DNA of 57,219 bases, taken from an uncultured Clostridia bacterium. Its GTDB lineage: Bacteria; Bacillota; Clostridia; Christensenellales; Aristaeellaceae. This document shows positions 8,087-16,587 of this stretch, one piece after another; within the stretch, counting starts at the first letter, position 1, and each line of letters starts with the position of its first letter. The position numbers were made by a program, and so were the translations under genes. Location of the stretch: assembly GCA_937886445.1 (NCBI GenBank), contig CALGBY010000028.1, positions 1 to 57,219 of the forward strand, written 5' to 3'. Under the pieces are notes generated by a model. It was not told the origin of the DNA. It saw only the letters and a program-made list of their open reading frames with translations, and searched no databases.

Positions 8087-9295
8087 TCACTGCAGGATCT
8101 CAAACAAAGCCGGCATCAGTTTGTCCCCGTTGTCAAGGAACACGCCCCCCGCAGCATGCTTTTCATCAAATTTCCGTGCGCTTCCGGGCTTCCGGCTGTC
8201 ATAGATTGCAAACGGAACAGCATGTCCGTCGTGCGTTCTGGTCGTCATCAGCGTAGGATGATCGGAAAGAAGCAGGATTCTGAAGTCGGGATCGATTTCC
8301 GGCAGTTTCTCAAGAAGAGGCGCGATCACTCTCTCATCGATCAGCCGGATAGCCGTCAGTTTTCTTTCAAGATTGCCCGCGTGGCTCATCTCATCCGGAG
8401 CTTCGATATGTACACAGGCAAAATCCTTTCCGTTTTTCAGGCAGTCCAGAGCAGCCTGCACCTTTCCTTCAAAGTTGGTATCGATATCTCCGTTGGCGCC
8501 TTCTACAAGGGGGGCTTTCAAACCGGCCAGCCCGGCGATCCCCCACACAAGAGGCACGGCGCTGACAGCTTCCCCGTCATGCCCGTATTTCTGTCTGAAA
8601 GACGGAAGCACAGCGGCGCGTCCCGGGCCCCAGGGCCAAATCATATTGGCTGCCATCTGTCCCCTCGCCCGGCGCGCGGCATTTACAGGATGACTGTTCA
8701 GTATATCATAGGACACATTCATGATATCCGTCAGTTCCTGTGCGAAAGCGCCCTTCGGCATATACGGCGCGATCTCCTTTCCGAGGATGTTATGCGGTTC
8801 GGTGAGCATGAATTCATCACTGTCAGCCGCGTTGATCACGCCGATGTGGCGGAAGGTACGGGAGATGTTGATCCTGAGGCCCAGCTTTTTTGCCGCGCTC
8901 ACGAATCGCTCGTCCGCGCAAAGCGCGTTCATCAGGTTTTCGGCATCATCGCCTTCCACATTTCCGCCGTTATGGCTGTATATCACGCCGTTTTCCACAT
9001 TGCACAGGTTTACCCTGAAGCTTACCTCTCCGGGCTTAAGAAACACGCCCACACCGGCCGCTTCAAGCACAGAACGCCCTGTGTAATAGGTACGCGGGTC
9101 ATAGCCGAAAATATTCAGTATAGCGGTATCACTTCCCGGCGCGACACCGGCAGGCACTGTCTGTGCCGTACCGAACATACCGCCGGCAAGAATATCAAAA
9201 TGAGGCAGTTCCAGACTTTCAAGCGGTGTTTTGCCTTCCAGTTCATTCAGCCCGGTATCCGCCATGCCGTCGCCGATCACCAATACATACTTCAT
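8087..9295 (-). CDS. apgM: Cofactor-independent phosphoglycerate mutase, archaeal (ApgM) type
   Basis: 402 residues. Starts MKYVLVIGDGMADTG, the N-terminal metal-binding motif of the alkaline-phosphatase superfamily mutases; the metal-bound nucleophile Ser lies in APGSDTAILNIFGYDP near 65 and C-terminal metal ligands in LSDHPTLMTTRTHDGHAVPF near 350. It interconverts 3- and 2-phosphoglycerate in glycolysis. I start at 9295 (GGAGG 7 nt upstream) rather than the longer frame. It is 29 nt behind ddl, so probably co-transcribed with cell-wall genes. The related phosphonopyruvate decarboxylase-like group is an alternative annotation, but the motif pattern fits ApgM. Confidence 0.9.
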   Translation of the reverse strand: MKYVLVIGDGMADTGLNELEGKTPLESLELPHFDILAGGMFGTAQTVPAGVAPGSDTAILNIFGYDPRTYYTGRSVLEAAGVGVFLKPGEVSFRVNLCNVENGVIYSHNGGNVEGDDAENLMNALCADERFVSAAKKLGLRINISRTFRHIGVINAADSDEFMLTEPHNILGKEIAPYMPKGAFAQELTDIMNVSYDILNSHPVNAARRARGQMAANMIWPWGPGRAAVLPSFRQKYGHDGEAVSAVPLVWGIAGLAGLKAPLVEGANGDIDTNFEGKVQAALDCLKNGKDFACVHIEAPDEMSHAGNLERKLTAIRLIDERVIAPLLEKLPEIDPDFRILLLSDHPTLMTTRTHDGHAVPFAIYDSRKPGSARKFDEKHAAGGVFLDNGDKLMPALFEILQ

Positions 9296-9324
9296 TTTAT
9301 GCCTCCGTGTACAGTTATTCACTA

Positions 9325-10536
9325 TTACAGCTTGCAGCCCTTCGTTCCCTTTGCGCCCTTGGTGCCGCCCAGAGAAACACCCTTGAGGATATCAGAGGTA
9401 AACGCGTAATTATTACGATCCTTATCATCATGCGCGCGTTCCGCGCATGCTACCATCCGGTCGATCAGTTCGGAATATTTCACTCCGCATTCCTGCCAGA
9501 GATAGAAAGCGAGCGAGCCGGGGATGGTATTGATCTCAGTGATATAGTAATGATCGCTTTCCCTGTCCAGCATATAGTCGATCCTTACAACACCCTTGCA
9601 GTCCATCGCACGGAATATCTCTTTGGAAAGCTCCTGCAGCTTTTTCGTCAGTTCCTCTCCGATGGGTGCCGGCATAACACGCTTCAGGCTGGCCATTCCC
9701 TTCGCGCCGCCGCCTGAAAGGTATTTTTCGGAGAAATCAAGAAAATCCCCGCTGTCAATGGGCATTTCCAGCACACTGGCTTCCACATCATCATCGTATC
9801 CCAGCACACTGCAGTTTACCTCAATAGGCTTGTTCAGCCCTTTTTCAACAAGCACACGCCGGTCATAGGAGAAGGCCAGCTCCAGCGCCTGCTTCAGGTT
9901 TTCCCTGTCTCCCGCGCGGGATACGCCGATCGAGGAACCAAGGCACGCAGGCTTGACAAACACAGGGTAGCCCAGTTCCTTCTCGATCATGCCGCATACC
10001 TTGTCCGCGTCCTTTTCATAATCGCTTCTGACGGCCGGAACACTTGGCAGTACAGGATAGCCCATCCCGCGGAAGAAGCACTTCATCGTGATCTTATCCA
10101 TGCCGACCGCGCTTGCCGTCACGCCGGACGAGGTATAAGGAATATTCGCCATTTCAAGCAGTCCCTGCAGGGATCCGTCTTCCCCGTGCAGTCCGTGCAG
10201 CACCAGTACCGCGCAGTCCAGTCTGGCGACCACTTCCTCCTCCAGCCCCTTCAGCAGGCCCTTCCCGCGGTGATAGCATACAAGCGCGCCGCTTCCCGCC
10301 GCCATATCCAGCTGTACCTTCCTGTAATCCTTGCAGTACGGGTCAAACGGGGTATAGGATCTCATATCCTTCAGCTTTTCGCCGGTATACCATTCCCCGC
10401 TCGTGGTGATATACACGGGTACCGTATTATATTTTTCAGGGTCGGCATAACGCATCATCTGCACCGCGCTGATAATAGATACCTCATGCTCGCAGCTTCT
10501 GCTGCCGTAAAAAACGCCTATTGTTTTCTTTTCCAT
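9325..10536 (-). CDS. ddl: D-alanine--D-alanine ligase
   Basis: 403 residues with the ATP-grasp fold: FYGSRSCEHEVSIISA at the N terminus (Glu and Ser of the first D-Ala site), LHGLHGEDGSLQGLLE near 113, the ATP lysine in PVFVKPACLGSSIGVS near 195 and the metal-binding EINTIPGSLAFYLW near 350. It forms D-Ala-D-Ala, which the MurF-like ligase encoded 23 nt upstream would attach to the muramyl tripeptide. The last 14 residues are a Gly/Lys-rich tail (GGTKGAKGTKG) not seen in typical Ddl; probably disordered. Confidence 0.96.
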   Translation of the reverse strand: MEKKTIGVFYGSRSCEHEVSIISAVQMMRYADPEKYNTVPVYITTSGEWYTGEKLKDMRSYTPFDPYCKDYRKVQLDMAAGSGALVCYHRGKGLLKGLEEEVVARLDCAVLVLHGLHGEDGSLQGLLEMANIPYTSSGVTASAVGMDKITMKCFFRGMGYPVLPSVPAVRSDYEKDADKVCGMIEKELGYPVFVKPACLGSSIGVSRAGDRENLKQALELAFSYDRRVLVEKGLNKPIEVNCSVLGYDDDVEASVLEMPIDSGDFLDFSEKYLSGGGAKGMASLKRVMPAPIGEELTKKLQELSKEIFRAMDCKGVVRIDYMLDRESDHYYITEINTIPGSLAFYLWQECGVKYSELIDRMVACAERAHDDKDRNNYAFTSDILKGVSLGGTKGAKGTKGCKL

Positions 10537-10559
10537 TACAATGCCTTCTTTCTCATCAG

Positions 10560-12185
10560 TCAGTTTTCACTGTAGTTATCCGGAAGATCGTTTTCATACA
10601 TCACGGTATCGCCAGGCTTCAGCATGGGGTTCATCATTTTTATCGCCTCGTCGAGTGATGAGACACAGTATACATTTTCCTTATTGAACCCGTTTTCAAG
10701 CATGCCTTCCAAAATAGGTCTGGTATGGTTCTTTCCAACCAGGAATACAAGATCAGCTGCTCCGCAGATGTTTCCGCCGAATTCGCGGTTGTAGCGCTCC
10801 TCATCCTTTCCGAGTTCGACCATTCCCGGTGTCACAAGCACCCGGCGCCCCGAAAACATTTTGAGCACCTTCAGCGCCTCCGCCGAGGAACGGGGATTTG
10901 TATTGAAGGCATCATCGATCACATTGATCCCGCCTGCCGACCGGAGCAATTGAAGCCTGTGCTCCACCGGCTTTAATGAGGCGATGCCACGGCGGATCTG
11001 CTCCGCGGACAGCCCCAGATGATGTGCGACCGCTGCCGAAACAACGATATTACGGATATTGTGTTCGCCCAGCATTTCCGTTCTGCAGTCTATCTCTCCC
11101 ATTCCATCAATGTGCAGGGTAAATGAGGAACCGCTGCCGTCAACACACACATTTTCCGCGCGCACCGGTGAAGACGGGCCACCGACAAGCACGCTTTGCA
11201 CATGCTTCGTTTTATCGTACAGCTCAGTGACCGTCGCTCCGTCATCACTGAATACGGCATATCCATTGTCCGGAAGCGCTTCGATCAGTTCATATTTGGT
11301 CTTCCTGATCCTGTCAAAGGTCTTGAAAGTATCCAGATGCTGCGGTCCCACGCTGGTCAGGATCCCGATGGCAGGCTGAACGAGCTTTGCCAGCTGCCTG
11401 ATCTCACCCACATGCCTCGCGCCCATTTCCCCGATAAACACCTGATGGGACGGGTTAAGGCGTTCGCGCACGATCCGGGTGATGCCCATCGGCGTGTTGA
11501 AGCTGGAAGGAGTGTACAGCACATTGTATTTTTGTGAAAGGATCGTCGCCAGCACGAATTTTGTACTTGTTTTTCCGTAGCTTCCGGTTATTCCGATCCT
11601 GATCAGCCGCTTATTTTCAAGCAGCTTCTTTCTCGCGTCATTGAAGTACAGGCTGAAAATCAGCTTTTCGACCGGCAATGCTATTAGCCCGGAAAGAGCA
11701 CACAGCAGCGGCAGAAGAGCGATCCATATACCAAAGGCACCGAACGGAAGACCGGCGGCAAACCATACCGACGTCCCGAGCAGGAGCAATATAATGACAT
11801 GCACCGCATACAGACGCTTTACTCTGGCAGTGATCACATATTTCTTTTTTTCTGTGCGTCGCCTGTCCGCCATGCGCACGATGACCGTGACGACCAAAGC
11901 CGGGATGCATACGGCAAGGGTCTGCAGCAGAGCCTGCCCGAAAGTGACCGTTTCGCCTTTCTTCAGGACAAGGCAATATACAAGCATCCCCGCCGCGAAG
12001 CAGACCGCGCCCGTGAGCAGATACGGCAGAACCGTTCTTTTATAAAGGCGGATCACCGTCTTTCGGTAGCCGTGAAACTGATAGCTTTCCAGTTGAAAAC
12101 AATGAAACAGCCTTCTGGACAGCAGCACAGCTGAAAACACCGTGATCAGCAGTCCGGGAAGCCATATCCAGAATGATCCAATCAT
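10560..12185 (-). CDS. Membrane-anchored Mur ligase (MurF-like)
   Basis: 541 residues. Residues 1-180 contain five or six hydrophobic segments in place of the usual MurF UDP-binding domain. The ATPase core begins near 195 with the P-loop GITGSYGKTSTK, followed by EMGARHVGEI near 280 and a C-terminal ligase domain with DDAFNTNPRSS and VTPGMVELGKDE. It would ligate D-Ala-D-Ala to the muramyl tripeptide at the membrane. Co-transcription with ddl supports that role. Membrane-fused Mur ligases occur in Clostridia, but since the substrate-binding domain differs, the exact acceptor is less certain than for a classical MurF. Confidence 0.85.
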   Translation of the reverse strand: MIGSFWIWLPGLLITVFSAVLLSRRLFHCFQLESYQFHGYRKTVIRLYKRTVLPYLLTGAVCFAAGMLVYCLVLKKGETVTFGQALLQTLAVCIPALVVTVIVRMADRRRTEKKKYVITARVKRLYAVHVIILLLLGTSVWFAAGLPFGAFGIWIALLPLLCALSGLIALPVEKLIFSLYFNDARKKLLENKRLIRIGITGSYGKTSTKFVLATILSQKYNVLYTPSSFNTPMGITRIVRERLNPSHQVFIGEMGARHVGEIRQLAKLVQPAIGILTSVGPQHLDTFKTFDRIRKTKYELIEALPDNGYAVFSDDGATVTELYDKTKHVQSVLVGGPSSPVRAENVCVDGSGSSFTLHIDGMGEIDCRTEMLGEHNIRNIVVSAAVAHHLGLSAEQIRRGIASLKPVEHRLQLLRSAGGINVIDDAFNTNPRSSAEALKVLKMFSGRRVLVTPGMVELGKDEERYNREFGGNICGAADLVFLVGKNHTRPILEGMLENGFNKENVYCVSSLDEAIKMMNPMLKPGDTVMYENDLPDNYSEN

Positions 12186-12225
12186 GCCTGTTTCCTTTCC
12201 GTTCAGGCTTCAGCGCACGCTGTGC

Positions 12226-13005
12226 CTATTTTAAAAACGCTTTAACGACCGTTACAAAACGGGGCCATTCGCGCAGATAAGCAAAATGATCGTCATTTTC
12301 AAAAATCACAAGTCCGGCGTCCGCGATCTCCTTTGCCATCACCTGCCCCATCCAGAGCGGTGTGGCCGTGTCGTTTTCTCCCCATACAAGCAGTGTGGAC
12401 GCGGTTATCTGCTTCAGGCATTCCCGAAGATCCTGTGATACCACTTTGACAAAGGTTTTGCGCATTTCGGTGTCCAGCGCCCGGTAATCCTCAGAGCCGT
12501 ATTTGAAGCGCAGCTTTTCCAGCGCGTTTTGCGCAAGCCCGCCGGCAAGCGGAAGCCTGCCCAGTGTTTCGAGCAGTTTCTTTTTTTTCCGGTACTCGCT
12601 GCTGCGCTTTTTTTCATCTTCTGTAGGCTGTTTTTTCAGCCCGGCGCATCCGGTCAGCACAAGCCGGTTTACCAGCTGCGGCCAGTGAGACGCAAGCCAG
12701 AGTGTTACCCGTCCGCCGAAGGAATGTGCGATGATATCGCACGGAGCGATCCCGTTCTGCTCAATGAACGCCTTTGTCAATTCGGCAAATTCCGGCACTC
12801 CCCACGGTTCCGGCGGATTTCCGGATTCACCGTGTGCCGGAAAATCTATGGCGTATACCGTTCTGTCCCGGGCCAGCTCCTCTGTGATCCGTTCAAAATG
12901 CTTTACGGAGCACCCCCAGCCATGCAGCAGCAGCACAGGCGGCAGCGTGCTGTCCTGTCCCTCCCTGATCCAGTGTATCTTCACTCCGGATATTTCCGTG
13001 ATCAC
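12226..13005 (-). CDS. Alpha/beta-hydrolase fold protein
   Basis: 259 residues, cytoplasmic. LLHGWGCSVKHF near 27 gives the oxyanion hole, AHSFGGRVT near 93 the nucleophile elbow with Ser, WGENDTATP near 208 the acid and a late NDDHFAYL the His. Typical of the broad esterase/lipase/haloperoxidase-like group; substrate unknown. The start is a GTG whose GTGA overlaps the stop codon of the upstream GNAT gene, so translation is probably coupled. It is the second gene of the GNAT - hydrolase - Mur ligase - ddl - apgM operon. Confidence 0.88.
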   Translation of the reverse strand: MITEISGVKIHWIREGQDSTLPPVLLLHGWGCSVKHFERITEELARDRTVYAIDFPAHGESGNPPEPWGVPEFAELTKAFIEQNGIAPCDIIAHSFGGRVTLWLASHWPQLVNRLVLTGCAGLKKQPTEDEKKRSSEYRKKKKLLETLGRLPLAGGLAQNALEKLRFKYGSEDYRALDTEMRKTFVKVVSQDLRECLKQITASTLLVWGENDTATPLWMGQVMAKEIADAGLVIFENDDHFAYLREWPRFVTVVKAFLK

Positions 13006-13481
13006 TTTTCATCCTCCGCTTTATCGGCCGTATACAGGATATAACGGCACTTTTTCTCCGCACCGGAGCAGATATAGACATATCTGGAAGGGACCTTCAC
13101 CGTGCTTTCCAGTATACAGCCTATCTTTTCGCAGGTCTTTCTGCTGGCGGTATTCTCGGGGTTGGCCGTAATACATACGCTTTCAAAATTCAATCTTTTC
13201 ATCAGCGGCTTCAGTAACTCACAGGCTCTTGCCGCGTATCCGTTTCCCCGGTACTGTTCCTCAACGCGATAGCCGATATGCCCGAGATAATACAATTCCG
13301 GGCTCTCTCCCAAACGCAGTGAAACATATCCCGCATAGTCACGCGTCCCGCGCGGATAAATATAAAAGGTAAAGCCTCCGTCTATTCCGCATTCCGCGTC
13401 CCTTACATCCCGTCCTGACAGTACAAGCTCAATTTCGTCATCCCAGAACGCGGCCTTTTTTCTGAAAATCCCGTTCAGCAT
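13002..13481 (-). CDS. GNAT-family N-acetyltransferase
   Basis: 159 residues with the acetyl-CoA motif A: YRVEEQYRGNGYAARACELL near 90-110 (R/Q-x-x-G-x-A type) followed by ITANPENTASRKTCEKIGC. This matches RimJ/RimL-like acetyltransferases. Target unknown. First gene of the operon leading to the Mur ligase and ddl; AAGAGG site upstream and a good promoter at 13525-13553. Confidence 0.88.
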   Translation of the reverse strand: MLNGIFRKKAAFWDDEIELVLSGRDVRDAECGIDGGFTFYIYPRGTRDYAGYVSLRLGESPELYYLGHIGYRVEEQYRGNGYAARACELLKPLMKRLNFESVCITANPENTASRKTCEKIGCILESTVKVPSRYVYICSGAEKKCRYILYTADKAEDEK

Positions 13482-13524
13482 CTCTGTGCCTCTTACAGTT
13501 CAAACTCATTCGCCGACAGAAGAA

Positions 13525-13553
13525 ATACTATCACAAGCGACCCGATATGACAA
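13525..13553 (-). promoter_or_regulatory. Sigma-A promoter of the GNAT-hydrolase-MurF-ddl-apgM operon
   Basis: Minus strand TTGTCA (13548-13553), 17-bp spacer, TAGTAT (13525-13530). Leader about 35 nt. Confidence 0.7.
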
Positions 13554-13611
13554 GTGAAAACGCAACCGACGCGCTGCCGGCGTCAGGGAAGCGCTCCGTC
13601 CGTTCAATATA

Positions 13612-14250
13612 TCAGTTCAGGTATTTTTTGTTATCCTTCGTGCGCATCAGTCTGCTGTTCTCGATCAACAGCCCGTACAGATACATTGCGCACATGAGAT
13701 CGAAGAACACGGGGCCTACACGCAGCCGGTCCAGATCCGATATCATGTCATCCAGTTCGCAGGCACAGCGCAGCAAATGGATCGCGAGTTTTTCCCCATC
13801 CTCTTCGTTGTTTCCGGATAGACCGGTCATCGCCGTCACACTGTCATCAAGATCCTCCAGCTCACATCCTTTCAGCAGCGTTTCGTATATGCCCCTGTTC
13901 AACAGCTGCTCCATAACGGAATAATAAAGAAACGCGGCACCGATCCCGGCATACGCAGCCCAGCAAAGGCACGCCCAGCGTTCCTCAGGTTTGTTGAAAT
14001 CCGGTTTCAATTCCTCCTGAAGGCCGGCAAGGATCCGTGTGCACACTTCCTCACCGCGCTGCGCAAGATCCAGTGCCACGCCCACCTTTTCGCCTTCCGC
14101 AATATAGCCGTCTTCTATTCCCATCCTTGTCAGCACAGCGATCGGGTCCGGTATGCTTTTCAAAGCATCTTCCTTTTCCGTTTTTAATGTTTGCCGATCA
14201 TTTTTCACGCCGGTTTCAAGCATCTTTTTCACAAGTTCTTTCAAATCCAT
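13612..14250 (-). CDS. Hypothetical all-helical protein
   Basis: 212 residues, no family recognised. Predicted to be almost entirely helical, acidic, with Cys-rich stretches (ACLCWAAYAG near 93, RCACELDD near 160) and no signal peptide or clear membrane segment. AAAGGGG ribosome site precedes the ATG. It stands alone between the cell-wall operon and the glycosidase-like gene, with its own extended -10 promoter. It may be lineage specific. Confidence 0.75.
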   Translation of the reverse strand: MDLKELVKKMLETGVKNDRQTLKTEKEDALKSIPDPIAVLTRMGIEDGYIAEGEKVGVALDLAQRGEEVCTRILAGLQEELKPDFNKPEERWACLCWAAYAGIGAAFLYYSVMEQLLNRGIYETLLKGCELEDLDDSVTAMTGLSGNNEEDGEKLAIHLLRCACELDDMISDLDRLRVGPVFFDLMCAMYLYGLLIENSRLMRTKDNKKYLN

Positions 14251-14282
14251 ATCATTTTCCCCTTTGGATTCGTACGGATGAC

Positions 14283-14291
14283 ATTATAGCA
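14283..14291 (-). promoter_or_regulatory. Extended -10 promoter of the helical hypothetical gene
   Basis: Minus strand TGCTATAAT, an extended -10 element. No convincing -35 hexamer at 17 bp, which extended -10 promoters do not need. Leader about 30 nt. Confidence 0.55.
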
Positions 14292-14320
14292 CAGAATGAG
14301 CGCAAACTCTATACCTGTAT

Positions 14321-14348
14321 AAGAAAAACCCGGTTTCAGAGCCGGGTC
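14321..14348 (-). terminator. Terminator of the potABCD operon
   Basis: Minus strand: ACCCGG stem, 8-nt loop, CCGGGT followed by TTTTC, starting 8 nt after the stop codon of the glycosidase-like gene. This marks the end of the regulator-potABCD-glycosidase transcript. Confidence 0.85.
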
Positions 14349-14355
14349 TTTCTCT

Positions 14356-15540
14356 TTACTTCAATGTTTCCGCGGAAACGCCGAATACGATCATGCTGTT
14401 CAGGCTGCGAATGCTGCTTCCTGTTTTGTTCAGCCTTTCCCCCATAAATATCAGGATCGCCGTTCCGCCTCCGTCCAGATTCAGTGCTTCCGTACATCCG
14501 CGTTCAAGCATCAGGCTGCCGAGCCAGTCCAGATACACACCGCGGATGTTTTCCTTTTCAAGCCGTCCGTCCACGGTCACAATCAGGTAATGATACGGTT
14601 CGATCATCCCGATCGCCTGTCTCGGCTCACGGTAATGATAATAGTTGTCCTTCTGAATGTCTTCGCCCAGCTTTCCGTCGTGAACAAGAACAGGGCCGAA
14701 GGAAAACACATTGGTGGCGCCCATTTCAAGGTATTCCGCAGCAGTATGCTCATCGCTCAGAAAGGTTTTCATTGAGCCGTCCGAAAACACAGCCAGTGTT
14801 TCCAGATTCGGATACCGTCCCTTATGCGCCGTAAAGGTTTTTTCATGCATCACACTGCCGTTGCGGATAATGATCCCTTCGGGAATGCCGTTCTTCTTGT
14901 CTGATGTTCTGAATGCATAGTAGTCATCCGATATTGCAAGCACATAGCCGTTTTTCTTCGCGGCGTCCACGGGCTTTTGCAGTCCGGCACCGGGAGTGCT
15001 TTTGTTCGTCGAAAGCCATGTGGTAAGCGGGCATTCTTCGGAACACCAGACCTCTGTTTCATACCAGCGAAGACGGTTTTTCGTATCCGTTCTCCGAGTG
15101 ATCTCGATGCGCAGCGAAGCGGATTCGTACATCCATTTCCCGTTGGCCGGGTCCTTCAGGATATGCTCTTCCCCCTGCGCCGGAGCCTGCGGAGCAGCGG
15201 TCGCGGACGCCGCCGTGCGGCTGCCGTTTTTGGGGATACAGTCAGGCGAAAATACCAGCTCCTGCAGGGCAGGATCGGCTATGCCGGTTTGTTCAAGACC
15301 GTTCGTCTGCTGCAGAAGCTTCACGCGTTCCACAGTAGTCGCGTTATACTCATCGCTCATTTTCTGCGCATTAAAGTAACCAAGCTCATACATGCGCTGC
15401 TTGAACGCGTACACATCTCTGCCGCTGTCGCCTTTTTTCAGTGTGCGATACCCTTCCGCACCCGCGCAAAACGGAAGCAGTATCAGCACGGCGGCCGCCG
15501 CGATGAACGCGGTGACCGCCGTTTTCATTTTACTTTGCAT
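14356..15540 (-). CDS. Secreted peptidoglycan-binding protein with phosphodiester glycosidase (NAGPA-like) domain
   Basis: 394 residues. Signal peptide at 1-29 (cleavage after AGA), a peptidoglycan-binding type 1 domain (LKKGDSGRDVYAFKQRMYELGYF, residues 34-95), a linker rich in Ala, and a C-terminal domain (about 135-390) with the NAGPA-family signature EALNLDGGGTAIL near 360. That family is related to the enzyme that uncovers mannose-6-phosphate by removing GlcNAc from a phosphodiester; bacterial members are thought to cut sugar phosphodiesters. Its start overlaps the end of potD by 11 nt, so it belongs to the polyamine operon. An alternative ATG at 15528 would also be possible. A paralogue lies at 30623-32617. 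Confidence 0.85.
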   Translation of the reverse strand: MQSKMKTAVTAFIAAAAVLILLPFCAGAEGYRTLKKGDSGRDVYAFKQRMYELGYFNAQKMSDEYNATTVERVKLLQQTNGLEQTGIADPALQELVFSPDCIPKNGSRTAASATAAPQAPAQGEEHILKDPANGKWMYESASLRIEITRRTDTKNRLRWYETEVWCSEECPLTTWLSTNKSTPGAGLQKPVDAAKKNGYVLAISDDYYAFRTSDKKNGIPEGIIIRNGSVMHEKTFTAHKGRYPNLETLAVFSDGSMKTFLSDEHTAAEYLEMGATNVFSFGPVLVHDGKLGEDIQKDNYYHYREPRQAIGMIEPYHYLIVTVDGRLEKENIRGVYLDWLGSLMLERGCTEALNLDGGGTAILIFMGERLNKTGSSIRSLNSMIVFGVSAETLK

Positions 15541-16567
15541 TCAGCACCTGGCTCCAATGGTTATTGTAGATCTCGAGAAAATCATCGGGAATATCATGGA
15601 AAAATTCGCAGCGTTCCACGACCTCCTCCGGAGGATTGATCGTCTCATTCTCCTCGTATTCCTCACCCATCAGCTCGATCGCGCCGTAGTTGGGGCTGGA
15701 ATACCAGATGTATTCGCAGTTGCGCTGAGCGATATCGGGGCGGCAAAGGAAGTTGATCAACTTCAGCGCGTTTTCCTTGTTTTCCGCGCCCTTGGGGATC
15801 ACCATCGCGTCCACCCATACATTGCTGCCTTCCTGAGGCACAGAGTAGGCCAGATCCTCGTTCAGTTCCATCGCGTAAAGCGCGTCACCGCTCCAGACAA
15901 CGGCCATCGCGGTATTACCGGCCACCATCTCATCCTTGGATTCATCAACATAGTAAGCCTTCACAAGGGGCTTCTGCTTTTTCAGCATCTCGGTGGCCTC
16001 AGACAGCTCACCGTCATCGCGGGTATTCATGGAATAGCCGAGATATTTCAGCGTGATGCCCATCGTGTCACGGATGGATTTGAGCATCAGGATGTTGTTC
16101 GCGTACTTTTCGTTCCACAGCACGCTCCAGCTTTTCACATCCTCCTCATCCACCAGTTTGGTGTTATACAGAATACCTACTGTTCCCCACATGAAAGGCA
16201 CACTGTACTCATGACGCGGGTCGTAGTCGGGATAACGCAGGCTGTCCAGCGTATACTCCTCGTCATTTGGGATCATTTCGGGGTCCAGCTTTTCCAGCAT
16301 GTCCTCGGCGATCATGCGTTCCACACAGTAATCAGAAGGAAATACCAGATCGTAGGAGCCTGGGCTCACCTGCAGCTGGACCATCATATCCTCATTGGTG
16401 GTAAAGCAAACATACTCCACCTTGATCCCTGTTTCGGCGGTAAAGTCATCCAGAACGGATTCATCCATGTAATCGTACCAGTTGTACACTTTCACCACTT
16501 CCTCAGCGGAAGCGACGGCGGAGAGAACGAGAACAATCGCGAAAACCACTGCCAGAATCTTCTTCAT
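15530..16567 (-). CDS. potD: Spermidine/putrescine-binding protein PotD, without lipobox
   Basis: 345 residues, homologous to PotD/PotF: VKVYNWYDYMDESVLDDF after the signal peptide, SYDLVFPSDYCVERM near 75, and WSVLWNEKYANNILML near 145, all family hallmarks. It captures extracellular polyamine for PotABC. The signal peptide (MKKILAVVF to SAVASA) ends in a signal peptidase I site; there is no cysteine, so no lipid anchor, unlike usual Gram-positive binding proteins. I start at 16567 with AGGAGG 8 nt upstream rather than the longer frame overlapping potC. Last transport gene in the operon. Confidence 0.95.
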   Translation of the reverse strand: MKKILAVVFAIVLVLSAVASAEEVVKVYNWYDYMDESVLDDFTAETGIKVEYVCFTTNEDMMVQLQVSPGSYDLVFPSDYCVERMIAEDMLEKLDPEMIPNDEEYTLDSLRYPDYDPRHEYSVPFMWGTVGILYNTKLVDEEDVKSWSVLWNEKYANNILMLKSIRDTMGITLKYLGYSMNTRDDGELSEATEMLKKQKPLVKAYYVDESKDEMVAGNTAMAVVWSGDALYAMELNEDLAYSVPQEGSNVWVDAMVIPKGAENKENALKLINFLCRPDIAQRNCEYIWYSSPNYGAIELMGEEYEENETINPPEEVVERCEFFHDIPDDFLEIYNNHWSQVLNAK

Positions 16568-16587
16568 TTTCTTCCTCCTGTTACCGA

